From an alpha proteobacterium SCGC AAA536-K22 (lineage in GTDB: Bacteria > Pseudomonadota > Alphaproteobacteria > Puniceispirillales > Marisalimonadaceae): 64,000 nucleotides of DNA. Shown here piece by piece: positions 8,014 through 16,770 of the stretch. The translations under genes were made by a program, and so were the position numbers. The notes beneath the pieces were generated by a model. The model ran no database searches and was not told the origin of the DNA. It saw only the letters and a list, made by a program, of their open reading frames with translations. Positions within the stretch are counted from its first letter, which is position 1; every line of letters begins with the position of its first letter. The stretch covers positions 40,551-104,550 of the forward strand of contig ATWQ01000004.1 of assembly GCA_000421325.1 (NCBI GenBank), read 5' to 3'.

Positions 8014-8898
8014 ATGAATGAAATGAGTAAAAATGAAAATATAGATATTCAAATTTATAATTTTGCTTATTTAGATGAAAATACAAAAAGAATGATAAGA
8101 CGGGCTCTTCTGAAAGCATTATGTATACCTGGCTATCAAGTACCTTTTTCCTCAAGAGAAATGCCAATGCCATATGGTTGGGGTACTGGTGGAATTCAGG
8201 TAACATCTGCGTGTTTAATACCCAAAGATGTTTTAAAGGTAATTGATCAAGGCGCCGACGATACTACAAATGCTGTATCAATAAGAAAATTTTTTCAAAA
8301 AACTGCAAATGTAGCTGTAACTGAAAAAACTTCAGATGCATCTCTTATACAGACTAGACACAGAATTCCTGAAACAAAATTAAAAGAAAAACAAATATTA
8401 GTATATCAAGTACCAATTCCAGAACCTCTTAGATTCTTAGAACCAAGGGAGACAGAAACTAGAAAAATGCATGCTCTTTCTGAATATGGATTAATGTATG
8501 TAAAACTTTATGAAGATATTGCAAAACACGGCCACATTGAGACAGCATATGCTTATCCAGTAAAAACAAATGGAAATTATGTTACTGACCCTTCTCCTAT
8601 TCCAAAATTTGATAACCCCAAAATGAATAATAGTCCAGCTATTCAACTCTTTGGCGCTGGAAGAGAACAAAGAATTTATGCTATTCCACCTTACACAAAT
8701 GTTAAAAGTCTTGATTTTGAAGACTATCCTTTTGAAGCTATGAAAGCTAATTTCAAATGTTCAATATGCGGATCCAGTGATAGTTATTTAGATGAAATTA
8801 TTGTTTCAGATGATGGTAAACGATCATACATATGTTCAGACACAGACTATTGCAAAGAACAAACCAAATTAAATTCAAAAAAAGAAGATCAATTATGA
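8014..8898 (+). CDS. phnJ: C-P lyase radical-SAM catalytic subunit PhnJ
   Basis: The protein has 294 residues. The cluster-binding and catalytic cysteines fit the PhnJ signature CX2CX21CX5C exactly: C249, C252, C274 and C280 (CSICGSS ... YICSDTDYC). G40 in IPGYQVPF corresponds to the glycyl-radical residue Gly32 of E. coli PhnJ. Conserved blocks such as REMPMPYGWGTGGIQ, IDQGADDTTNAVSIR and FDNPKMN are intact. PhnJ uses a 4Fe-4S cluster and S-adenosylmethionine to break the C-P bond, releasing the alkane (methane from methylphosphonate) and 5-phosphoribosyl 1,2-cyclic phosphate. Its TGA overlaps the phnK ATG (ATGA). Confidence 0.97.
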   Translation: MNEMSKNENIDIQIYNFAYLDENTKRMIRRALLKALCIPGYQVPFSSREMPMPYGWGTGGIQVTSACLIPKDVLKVIDQGADDTTNAVSIRKFFQKTANVAVTEKTSDASLIQTRHRIPETKLKEKQILVYQVPIPEPLRFLEPRETETRKMHALSEYGLMYVKLYEDIAKHGHIETAYAYPVKTNGNYVTDPSPIPKFDNPKMNNSPAIQLFGAGREQRIYAIPPYTNVKSLDFEDYPFEAMKANFKCSICGSSDSYLDEIIVSDDGKRSYICSDTDYCKEQTKLNSKKEDQL

Positions 8899-9671
8899 AG
8901 CAAGATTTCTTATTTAAAGCCTCTAATATTTCTAAATACTATGGCCAAAATATAGGCTGCAAAAATGTATCTTTAGATATTAATTCTGGAGAGGTCCTTG
9001 GAATTGTTGGCGAGTCTGGTTCTGGGAAATCTACATTACTAAACTGTATTTATGGAAATTTAGAACTTGATGAAGGAGATATTTTCTTAAACGACAAATC
9101 AAAAACAATCCTCAATTTTACAAAAATTTCGGAACCAAAACTTCGTTTAATTCAAAGATCTGATCTAGCATTTGTACACCAAAATCCTCGTGATGGTCTC
9201 AGGATGAATATAAGCGCAGGAGGAAATATTGGAGAAAGATTAATGGCAATTGGTCATAGAAATTATGGAGAAATTAGAGAGATTGCTTCAAATTGGCTAG
9301 AAAAAGTTGAGATTGATGTTAGTAGAATTGATGATAAACCAAGTACTTTTTCTGGAGGAATGCAACAAAGACTTCAAATTGCAAGAAACCTAGTAACTAA
9401 ACCAAGATTGATATTTATGGATGAGCCTACTGGAGGTTTAGATGTATCTGTACAAGCTAAAATTTTAGATTTATTGAGAAACCTTGTAAGAGAACTTGGT
9501 ATTGCTGCAATAATAATTACACACGATCTTGCAGTAGTAAGACTTTTAGCTGATCGCATAATTGTAATGCAAAATGGAAATGTAGTAGAGGCTGGTTTGT
9601 GTGATCAAGTTTTAGATGACCCACAGCATAAATATTCGCAATTATTAGTAAGTTCAGTATTACAGGTGTAA
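8895..9671 (+). CDS. phnK: C-P lyase accessory ATPase PhnK
   Basis: The frame is open further upstream, but the ATG at 8895, overlapping the phnJ stop by four bases, gives the normal N terminus and 258 residues. ABC-ATPase motifs are complete: Walker A GESGSGKST (39-47), Q-loop VHQNPRDGLR, signature FSGGMQQRLQIARNL, Walker B LIFMDEPTGGLD and the switch histidine in IITHDLAV. PhnK binds the PhnGHIJ core and is required for in vivo C-P bond cleavage; it is not a membrane transporter ATPase. PhnL follows after one base. Confidence 0.93.
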   Translation: MKQDFLFKASNISKYYGQNIGCKNVSLDINSGEVLGIVGESGSGKSTLLNCIYGNLELDEGDIFLNDKSKTILNFTKISEPKLRLIQRSDLAFVHQNPRDGLRMNISAGGNIGERLMAIGHRNYGEIREIASNWLEKVEIDVSRIDDKPSTFSGGMQQRLQIARNLVTKPRLIFMDEPTGGLDVSVQAKILDLLRNLVRELGIAAIIITHDLAVVRLLADRIIVMQNGNVVEAGLCDQVLDDPQHKYSQLLVSSVLQV

Positions 9672-9672
9672 A

Positions 9673-10338
9673 ATGATACAAATTAAAAATTTAAACAAAT
9701 CGTTCGAACTTTATAATCAAAACAATACAAACATAAATGTATTTAAAAATATAAACTTCAAAGTTAATAAAGGCGAAGTTGTTGCCCTTACAGGTAACTC
9801 TGGTACAGGTAAATCTACTTTATTAAAATTAATCTATGGAAGCTATATTATAAGCAAAGGGGATGTTCTGATCTCAGATATTAATATTAGAAAATCGACT
9901 CCAAGAGATATTTTAAAATTAAGAAAAAATAGGCTAGGCTATGTTAGTCAGTTTTTGAGAGTTGTACCTAGAGTACCAACAATCGAAGTTGTTATAGAGC
10001 CCTTGCTTGATATTGGATGTGAAAAAAATATCGCATTAAAAAAAGGTCAAGAAATATTAGAAAGACTTAAAATTCCAAAAAATTTATGGAACTTATCTCC
10101 TTTAACTTTCTCAGGAGGTGAACAACAAAGAGTAAATATTGCTAGGGGTTTTATTTATAATTATCCATATTTACTTTTAGATGAACCAACCGCAAGTTTG
10201 GATCAAAATAATAAAAATATTGTATTAGATTTGATAGAAAAAGCTAAACTGAATGGGTCAGCTATAATTGGTATATTTCACGATGAAATAGCTAGAAATA
10301 GAATTGCCTCCAGAGAAGTCAATTTAGAAAATTTATAA
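9673..10338 (+). CDS. phnL: C-P lyase accessory ATPase PhnL
   Basis: It is a 221-residue ABC ATPase without membrane partner: Walker A GNSGTGKST (41-49), GYVSQFLRVVPRVP in the Q-loop region (a PhnL-like block), signature FSGGEQQRVNIARGF, Walker B YLLLDEPTASLD and switch histidine IFHDE. PhnL acts with PhnGHI in the ribosyl-transfer step and forms a dual-ABC module with PhnK on the core complex. It starts one base after the phnK stop; phnN follows after 13 bases. Confidence 0.93.
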   Translation: MIQIKNLNKSFELYNQNNTNINVFKNINFKVNKGEVVALTGNSGTGKSTLLKLIYGSYIISKGDVLISDINIRKSTPRDILKLRKNRLGYVSQFLRVVPRVPTIEVVIEPLLDIGCEKNIALKKGQEILERLKIPKNLWNLSPLTFSGGEQQRVNIARGFIYNYPYLLLDEPTASLDQNNKNIVLDLIEKAKLNGSAIIGIFHDEIARNRIASREVNLENL

Positions 10339-10351
10339 AAGTTTTTAAAAA

Positions 10352-10888
10352 ATGAAAAAACTTAATGGTAATTTGTTTGTGATTGTAGGTGCTTCTGGGG
10401 TAGGTAAAGATACTTTATTAAATGAAATAAAAGCTAAGCTAGAAAATTTCTACTTTGTAAAAAGGTATATTACCAGAACCCTTGATAAAAATAATGAAGA
10501 CCATATCGCTATATCAAATACTGATTTTCAAAATAAGGTTAAAGATGGTTTTTTTGCAATAAGCTGGCAAGCACATTCCTTATCATATGGCATTCCAAAA
10601 GATATTGAAGATGAATTGAAAAAAGGTATTAATGTAATTTTTAATGGATCAAGACTCGCTTTGAAGCAAATTAGGGAAAGTTATCCTGATGCAAAGATTA
10701 TTTGCATTATTGCTTCCAAAAAAGCTATTGAAAGCCGTCTTATATCAAGAAACAGAGAAAGTAAGGATGATATTAAAAAAAGACTTAATAGAGAAGTTGG
10801 AAAATTACCTTCGGATACAATCTATGTTAAAAATGACATTGATTTAGAAACTGGCGTAAATAACTTAATTAATGCTTTAAATTATTAA
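10352..10888 (+). CDS. phnN: ribose 1,5-bisphosphate phosphokinase PhnN
   Basis: The 178-residue protein has a guanylate-kinase-like P-loop, GASGVGKDT (13-21), and the RYITRTLD, WQAHSLSYGIP and VIFNGSR blocks typical of PhnN. It phosphorylates ribose 1,5-bisphosphate to PRPP, closing the C-P lyase pathway and feeding nucleotide synthesis. It is the last gene of the phnGHIJKLN run. Its 3' end overlaps the convergent DUF1045 gene by 20 bases, so there is no room for an ordinary terminator between them. Confidence 0.93.
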   Translation: MKKLNGNLFVIVGASGVGKDTLLNEIKAKLENFYFVKRYITRTLDKNNEDHIAISNTDFQNKVKDGFFAISWQAHSLSYGIPKDIEDELKKGINVIFNGSRLALKQIRESYPDAKIICIIASKKAIESRLISRNRESKDDIKKRLNREVGKLPSDTIYVKNDIDLETGVNNLINALNY

Positions 10889-11576
10889 ATTTAAATCTTT
10901 TAATAAAATAAAATTTTTCATCACTCTTTTGTCCAAAAATACAAATGTTATTAAAGTTTATCTTACTTAAATTAACTTGTTTTAAAATGTTTTGAAGAGA
11001 TTTAAACACGTCATCAATTTCCTCAATATTTAATTTACTGGTAAGAGTTAAGTGAAATTTGAATTCATTAAATACGTAAGGATAACCCCACTTATAGAGC
11101 ATTTTTTTTTGATTTAGGTTTAATTTTTCAGGATTTCTTTTTTTTAATTCATCTTGAGAAAGCTCATCTCTTAAATAATCTAATCCCTCTACAAACTTAT
11201 TAGATACTTCATTTACTTTGAGGTTGTTAGTAGGAATAAATGCAATGAAATTACCTAATTTTTTAATAATTAGTTTATTTAAATGAAAACTATGAATTTG
11301 TTTTGATATTTCACAAACTTTATTTTCAAGATCATTGTAGGTATACCCATCCTTTAATCTAAATGGAGCTTTTATTGTGCCATGAAATCCATATTGTTTT
11401 GGTGCAAGTACAAATCTAGAAAATTTATGTAAATTAGGTAACTTTGGAGGATATGATTTTGTTATTTCTACACCTTTGTAAGGATCCCATCCTAGCCAAC
11501 ATTTTCCAAACACATCAAGTTCGCAGTTTTCAATAGGTGCGTAGTATATCGCATATCTTTTATAATTTTCTTCCAT
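10869..11576 (-). CDS. phosphonate-locus 2H-phosphoesterase-like protein (DUF1045)
   Basis: The protein has 235 residues beginning with a RYAIYYAP strand. It carries the two H-x-T-type motifs of the 2H phosphoesterase superfamily: GFHGTIKAPFRL at about residue 68 and FHLTLT at about residue 178. This fits the DUF1045 / TIGR03223 family, which is confined largely to C-P lyase clusters. 2H enzymes open cyclic phosphodiesters or phosphoanhydrides, so a role on the 1,2-cyclic phosphate or another ribose-phosphate intermediate is plausible. It is transcribed away from phnM, from a shared spacer of about 100 bases. Confidence 0.8.
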   Translation of the reverse strand: MEENYKRYAIYYAPIENCELDVFGKCWLGWDPYKGVEITKSYPPKLPNLHKFSRFVLAPKQYGFHGTIKAPFRLKDGYTYNDLENKVCEISKQIHSFHLNKLIIKKLGNFIAFIPTNNLKVNEVSNKFVEGLDYLRDELSQDELKKRNPEKLNLNQKKMLYKWGYPYVFNEFKFHLTLTSKLNIEEIDDVFKSLQNILKQVNLSKINFNNICIFGQKSDEKFYFIKRFKFNNLKH

Positions 11577-11680
11577 GAGATTTACATATTATAGTTTTGT
11601 TTCAATTTAATTAATATATTTTAACTTTTAAAAAAACTGTAATATTAGAGTCATAAATATTAATATTTAAGGAATTCATA

Positions 11681-12823
11681 TTGTCTGATGTCATTTTAAA
11701 TAACGTTAATATTGTAACTGAAGACGAAGTCTTTTTGGGAAATATTCAATTGAAAGACGGGTTTATTAAAAGGGTCAATAAAGGAAAATGCTCTTTACCT
11801 AGATCTATAGATTGCAGTGAAGATTACTTAATTCCAGGTTTAGTTGAACTACACACAGATAATTTAGAAAGGCATCTCAAACCAAGACCTGGTGTGAATT
11901 GGCCTATAAATAATGCTCTTACAGCTCATGATGGAGAATTAGCATCTGCAGGTATTACAACTGTATTCGATGCTTTAAGAGTAGGATCTATTAACAGAGA
12001 TGGTGTACATAGATATGACAAATATGCAAGAGAAACAGCTACCTCTATCAATAACTTATCAAAAGACAAATCTTTTAAGATTGATCATTTTATTCATCTA
12101 AGAGCTGAAATATGTTCAGAGGATTTAATTCAGGAGTTAGAAGAATTCAATGCTCAAGATAAGGTAAAAATCGTTAGTCTTATGGATCACACACCAGGCC
12201 AAAGACAGTTTCGTGATGTTTCACAGTTCAAAGTTTATTTATCAGGAAAATTTGCTCTTTCAGAATCACAAATTGAAAGACACTTTTCATACTTAAAAGA
12301 TCTTCAAAAAATGTTTGGTAAAAAACATAAAAGTGAAACAATAAAATTTAGTAAAAGATTAAATGCAGTATTGGCTAGTCATGATGATACTACAATTTCT
12401 GATGTGGAAGAGAGTTGCTCACAAGGTATAAATTTAGCTGAGTTTCCAACCACTCTTGAAGCTGCAACAAAGTGTAAAAGCAGTAACATAAAAATAATAA
12501 TGGGAGCACCAAATTTAGTAAGAGGAGGATCTCATTCAGGTAATGTTTCAGCTCAATCACTTATTGATAAAGACCTTCTCGATATTTTAAGTTCTGATTA
12601 TGTGCCTTCATCATTGATGATGGCAGCAATAATGTGGGGTATAAAATCTAAGAATTTACCCAAAAGTATAGCTGCAGTAACTACAAACCCTTGTAAGGCT
12701 ACAGGGTTAAATGATAGGGGTTTAATCAAAGAAGGTTTAAAAGCAGATTTGGTTAGATTAAGTATTAAGAATGATTTGCCAATCATTAGAAAAGTATGGG
12801 CAAGTGGTCGAGAAGTTGCTTAA
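11681..12823 (+). CDS. phnM: alpha-D-ribose 1-methylphosphonate 5-triphosphate diphosphatase PhnM
   Basis: It has 380 residues, nearly the length of E. coli PhnM. The start is TTG at 11681 behind TAAGGA (11668-11673). Canonical PhnM segments are present: ELHTDNLERHLKPRPGV with metal ligands H58 and D60, SLMDHTPGQRQF, ASHDDTT, FPTTLEAA and GAPNLVRGGSHSGN. The enzyme removes pyrophosphate from the ribosylated phosphonate, giving the PhnJ substrate. It has its own upstream spacer rather than being joined to phnN, and is followed after seven bases by the arsenite exporter, so those two genes form one unit. Confidence 0.93.
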   Translation: MSDVILNNVNIVTEDEVFLGNIQLKDGFIKRVNKGKCSLPRSIDCSEDYLIPGLVELHTDNLERHLKPRPGVNWPINNALTAHDGELASAGITTVFDALRVGSINRDGVHRYDKYARETATSINNLSKDKSFKIDHFIHLRAEICSEDLIQELEEFNAQDKVKIVSLMDHTPGQRQFRDVSQFKVYLSGKFALSESQIERHFSYLKDLQKMFGKKHKSETIKFSKRLNAVLASHDDTTISDVEESCSQGINLAEFPTTLEAATKCKSSNIKIIMGAPNLVRGGSHSGNVSAQSLIDKDLLDILSSDYVPSSLMMAAIMWGIKSKNLPKSIAAVTTNPCKATGLNDRGLIKEGLKADLVRLSIKNDLPIIRKVWASGREVA

Positions 12824-12830
12824 ATAAAAG

Positions 12831-13877
12831 ATGAAACGAAAATATGAAAAATTAAATCTATCATTTTTAGATAAATACCTAACTATATGGATATTTCTTG
12901 CAATGATTATAGGTATAGTTATTGGTAATGTTTTTCTAAATATGCCTAAATTTCTTGATTCAATAACTTACAGTAATACAAATATTCCTATTGCAATAGG
13001 GCTTATTTTAATGATGTATCCACCTTTAGCAAAAGTTAAATATGAAAAAATAATTGAAGTTTTTAAAGATAAGAAAGTCTTAGCTTTGTCTTTATTTCAA
13101 AATTGGATAGTAGGCCCTGCATTAATGTTTTTTTTAGCTATTACTTTTCTTTCTGATAAACCTGAATACATGACTGGCGTCATACTAATTGGTTTAGCTA
13201 GATGTATAGCAATGGTTCTTGTTTGGAATGAGTTGGCTAGAGGAAGTTCAGAATATGTAGCAGGATTGGTTGCATTTAATTCAATTTTTCAAATTATCTT
13301 CTTTGCGCCTTATGCATGGTTTTTTTTAAAATTTTTGCCTGAAATTTTTGGATATGACGGTCAAATTATTGATATTTCAATATTTTACATTGCTAAAATA
13401 GTTCTAGTTTATCTTGGTATTCCATTTTTAGCAGGTTTTGTAACAAGATCATTATTAGTTAAGAAATATGGCGAAGAATGGTACGAGAACAAGTTTCTTC
13501 CACGAATAAGTCCTATAACTTTAATTGCGCTGTTATTTACAATAATTGTTATGTTTACTCTAAAAGGTAATGAAATTTTGGAACTTCCTTTGGATGTTTT
13601 AACAATATCAATTCCTCTTGTCATATATTTTCTAATTATGTTTTTTATTAGTTTTAGTATCAGTAGGTTTGCCAATATTAATTATCCAAAGGCTACTTCT
13701 TTATCATTCACAGCAGCTTCAAATAATTTTGAATTGGCTATTGCAGTTTCAATTGCCACTTTTGGCCTTGCATCAAAAGAGGCTTTCGCAACTGTTATTG
13801 GTCCTCTTGTTGAAGTGCCTATACTAATATTACTAGTTTCAGTTGCTTTAAAATTTAAAGAAAAATATTTTAAATAG
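12831..13877 (+). CDS. ACR3-family arsenite efflux permease
   Basis: This 348-residue integral membrane protein has about ten helices. It shows ACR3 hallmarks: [13 protein letters not shown] after the second helix, [11 protein letters not shown], the conserved cysteine in [20 protein letters not shown] (fourth helix), and the C-terminal [24 protein letters not shown]3 proteins export arsenite at the cytoplasmic membrane. The gene begins seven bases after phnM, so its expression is tied to phosphonate use. A link to arsenate entering through phosphate or phosphonate uptake in low-phosphate water is plausible; no arsenate reductase or ArsR is visible in the window. Confidence 0.88.
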   Translation: MKRKYEKLNLSFLDKYLTIWIFLAMIIGIVIGNVFLNMPKFLDSITYSNTNIPIAIGLILMMYPPLAKVKYEKIIEVFKDKKVLALSLFQNWIVGPALMFFLAITFLSDKPEYMTGVILIGLARCIAMVLVWNELARGSSEYVAGLVAFNSIFQIIFFAPYAWFFLKFLPEIFGYDGQIIDISIFYIAKIVLVYLGIPFLAGFVTRSLLVKKYGEEWYENKFLPRISPITLIALLFTIIVMFTLKGNEILELPLDVLTISIPLVIYFLIMFFISFSISRFANINYPKATSLSFTAASNNFELAIAVSIATFGLASKEAFATVIGPLVEVPILILLVSVALKFKEKYFK

Positions 13878-13913
13878 ACTTAAATTATTACAATTTTGTT
13901 ACGCTGAAATTCT

Positions 13914-15461
13914 TTAGATCATTACTTCTATTAAGAATGGGCCTTTGTCTTTTAATCCATGCTTGAAATTTTTAACTAAGTCTTCTATATTGACTACTCT
14001 AACTGCATCAACTCCCATACCCTTGGATACTGATACCCAGTCTAAAGATGGATCTTTTAAAGATAACATTTCCAAAGCTGATTTGCCTGGATTATCAACA
14101 CCAACGTTCGTTAACTCACCTTGTAGAATTTTGTAACTTTGATTTGCAAATATTAATACGACTATGTCTAAATTTTCTCTGGCCATTGTCCACAAAGACT
14201 GGACAGTATACATCGCACTACCATCTCCTTCTAAGGAAATAACTTTTTGGTCAGGACAGGCAACTGCCGCACCTATGGCAACTGGCATTCCAAAACCAAT
14301 TGATCCCCCACAATTATTAAGCCATGTATGTGGATAAGAACCAGCTGTTTGATAAAAAAATTCTCTTCCAGTAGTTACAGATTCATCTACAACTATTGCA
14401 TTTTCTGGAATAAGAGCACCCAAAACCATACCAAGCGAGGTTGGATTGATGGGGCCACTTGGAATATCAGGAATTTTGAGTTTTGAGACTGTGCTTGGGA
14501 TATTATCACTAATTCCTACTTTATCTGATAACTCATTAATAACAGTAGTAATGTCATCTGAAAGTGACGCTAATTCAATAAACTTTGTACTTTCTTGTGT
14601 TAACACACCTGGCTTATTTGGATATGCAAAAAAAGCAACAGGTCGCCTTGCTCCTAAAATTATAATGCTGTCAAAGTCTTTTAGAACTTCAACTGCTTTA
14701 TCAACCACGTAAGGTATTCTAACTGAGTTTATTCTTCCTGCACCTTTATCTAATCGAGCATTAAACCAATCTGTTTTCATTGGGCAACCTATTTTATCAG
14801 CTACTTTTGCTAGCTTTATTAGATTTTTTTCTTCTAACGCTGAACCGCCTACAAGTATTAGAGGATTTTTAGCTTCACGAAGAGCTGTGATAGCTTCATC
14901 AATTAAATTTGAAGAAACGATACTATATTTATTTTTTAACTTAATAGATTGAATTGCGTTTCCTTCATTCCATGCAGTGTCACCAGGTAATATCAAAGTA
15001 GCAATTTGGCCTGGATTAACATTTGCCATTTCAATAGCCTCAGCTCCATCGACTGCAATATCTTTTGATGATTTACTGGTTTTAACCCAATGAGAAACTG
15101 GTCTTGCTATGCCTTCAATATCCGAAGTCAATGGAGCATTGAGTTTTATATGATCAAGGGCGTGCTCCCCAACAATATTTACTATTCCTGAACTTGCCTT
15201 TTTTGCATTATGAAGATTTGCAAGACCATTAGCCAAACCAGGACCCAAATGTAGTAAAGTAGAGGCCGGAGTTCTTTTCATCCTGAAGTAGCCGTCAGCT
15301 GCTCCTGTAGCACAACCCTCAAATAAACATAAAATACTTCTCATTTTATCGTATTTATCTAAAGCTGCTACAAAATGCATTTCAGATGTCCCTGGATTAG
15401 TAAAACAGACATCTACATTTCCTTCTAATAGAGTGCCAACAAAACTTTCTGCTCCGTTCAT
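13914..15461 (-). CDS. ThDP-dependent acetolactate-synthase-like enzyme
   Basis: The protein has 515 residues with the three domains of the ThDP decarboxylase / acetolactate synthase family. The catalytic glutamate lies in CLFEGCATGAADGYFR (about 48-52). A central domain spans about 185-320. The C-terminal Mg-ThDP motif starts GDGSAMYTVQSLWTMAREN and ends in the asparagine of FANQSYK. It is shorter than housekeeping IlvB and resembles the MdlC/IlvB-like 2-oxoacid enzymes of catabolic loci. A clear ribosome site (GGAGGA) precedes the ATG. No small regulatory subunit is adjacent, arguing against branched-chain biosynthesis. The substrate is not determinable. Confidence 0.8.
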   Translation of the reverse strand: MNGAESFVGTLLEGNVDVCFTNPGTSEMHFVAALDKYDKMRSILCLFEGCATGAADGYFRMKRTPASTLLHLGPGLANGLANLHNAKKASSGIVNIVGEHALDHIKLNAPLTSDIEGIARPVSHWVKTSKSSKDIAVDGAEAIEMANVNPGQIATLILPGDTAWNEGNAIQSIKLKNKYSIVSSNLIDEAITALREAKNPLILVGGSALEEKNLIKLAKVADKIGCPMKTDWFNARLDKGAGRINSVRIPYVVDKAVEVLKDFDSIIILGARRPVAFFAYPNKPGVLTQESTKFIELASLSDDITTVINELSDKVGISDNIPSTVSKLKIPDIPSGPINPTSLGMVLGALIPENAIVVDESVTTGREFFYQTAGSYPHTWLNNCGGSIGFGMPVAIGAAVACPDQKVISLEGDGSAMYTVQSLWTMARENLDIVVLIFANQSYKILQGELTNVGVDNPGKSALEMLSLKDPSLDWVSVSKGMGVDAVRVVNIEDLVKNFKHGLKDKGPFLIEVMI

Positions 15462-15566
15462 CTAATCCTCCAGACTTATAATTAATTTTAACATATCAAA
15501 TAAAAAATCTAATTGGTAATAAATTAATAATATGCCAATCTTTACAAAATATGTTTCGAGATTTGT

Positions 15567-15941
15567 ATGTTTAAATCATTAATTGAAAAAAATGAAAGAC
15601 GAAGCCAACTTTCAATTATGGCGCAGTATCTTAATACATGTTTTATGATAAGCACTGTTGATGATGAATATTTAATTAGTATTGAAAAAGGCAATGTAAC
15701 AAATGTCGAAGAAGGACCGTTTGTAATGCCAAGCTATATTTTTAAATTAACAGCCTCAAAGAATGAGTGGTTAAAATTTTTGCAATCAACTCCTCAACCG
15801 GGATCACATGACATTATCGCCATGCTTAGAAGAAAGGTTTTAAAATTTGAAGGAGATCTGCATCCCTTAATGTCACACCTGCTATACTTCAAATTGCTCC
15901 TTGCCTCTCTGAGACCAACGGAGAGTAATCGTGAAAATTGA
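15567..15941 (+). CDS. small protein, possibly SCP2-like
   Basis: It encodes 124 residues without signal peptide or membrane helix. The sequence alternates short strands and helices, with a central GPFVMPSYIFKLTASKNEW part and GSHDIIAMLRRKVLKFEGDL near the end. The pattern of a strand, a tryptophan position and a K(F/L)EGDLH segment recalls sterol-carrier-protein-2-like lipid-binding domains, but I am not certain. It overlaps the following hydrolase gene by 11 bases, so the two are translationally coupled and probably act together. It is divergent from the ThDP enzyme gene. Confidence 0.55.
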   Translation: MFKSLIEKNERRSQLSIMAQYLNTCFMISTVDDEYLISIEKGNVTNVEEGPFVMPSYIFKLTASKNEWLKFLQSTPQPGSHDIIAMLRRKVLKFEGDLHPLMSHLLYFKLLLASLRPTESNREN

Positions 15942-16770
15942 AAAAGAACCAATAACTGGTAATTATGGTAAGTTTGAAATTGACGGAGTTAAACACAGAA
16001 TTTACTGGGAAGAAGCTGGTGAGGGTATTCCTCTAGTTTGTCTTCATACTGCAGGCTCTGATGGAAGACAATACAGAGCTCTTCTAAACGATAGAAAAAT
16101 ATTAAAAAAATTTCGTGTTATAGTTTTTGATATGCCATGGCATGGTAAATCGTCACCTCCCGAAAATTCGCAAGTGGGGCATTATAAACTTTCAACTGAG
16201 TCATATATTTCTCAAATAATGAGCTTTATAGACGGTTTAGAATTAGTTAAGCCGGTTGTTATGGGCTGTTCAATAGGCGGTAGAATCATATTACATCTAG
16301 CTATAAATTTCCCTAAAAAATTTAAAGCCCTAATAGGACTTCAAAGTGCCGGACATTTAGATCCTTATTATGATATTAGTTGGCTTCATAGGCAAGATGT
16401 TCATGGAGGTGAAGTCTGTGGTGGAATTGCTTATGGTTTAATGGCTCCAACTAGCCCTGAAAATGATAAGTTTGAGACTATGTGGCATTATATGCAAGGT
16501 GGACCAGGTATTTTTAAAGGAGATTTATTTTTTTATAAATTTGATGGAAATATTGGAACAGAAATTAAAAAAATAGATAATTCAAAATGCCCAATATTTT
16601 TACTTACAGGTGAATATGATTATTCTGCAACTCCAGAAGAAACAAAATCTCTTGCTGACACTATAGGAATCGAAATGATTAAAATGAAGAATGTTGGTCA
16701 CTTTCCAATGAGTGAAAACCCAAAAGAGTTTTTAAAATACTTGCATCCAGTTCTAGAAAAAATAAATTAA
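15931..16770 (+). CDS. alpha/beta hydrolase
   Basis: The start is GTG at 15931 behind CGGAGAG (15919-15925). The protein has 279 residues and an alpha/beta hydrolase fold: an oxyanion-hole region CLHTAGSDGRQY (about 36-47), nucleophile serine in MGCSIGGR (about 111-118), an acid region LLTGEYDYSA and a C-terminal histidine in NVGHFPMSENP. The cysteine beside the nucleophile is unusual but Gly-x-Ser-x-Gly is intact. Related proteins include enol-lactonases and C-C bond hydrolases. Substrate unknown. It ends at the base before the stop of the convergent SDR gene. Confidence 0.8.
   Translation: MKIEKEPITGNYGKFEIDGVKHRIYWEEAGEGIPLVCLHTAGSDGRQYRALLNDRKILKKFRVIVFDMPWHGKSSPPENSQVGHYKLSTESYISQIMSFIDGLELVKPVVMGCSIGGRIILHLAINFPKKFKALIGLQSAGHLDPYYDISWLHRQDVHGGEVCGGIAYGLMAPTSPENDKFETMWHYMQGGPGIFKGDLFFYKFDGNIGTEIKKIDNSKCPIFLLTGEYDYSATPEETKSLADTIGIEMIKMKNVGHFPMSENPKEFLKYLHPVLEKIN

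Noticed and set aside
8832-8894. Upstream extension of PhnK by 21 residues
   Set aside because: It lies within the PhnJ cysteine-rich end; the ATG at 8895 with ATGA overlap gives the standard PhnK N terminus.
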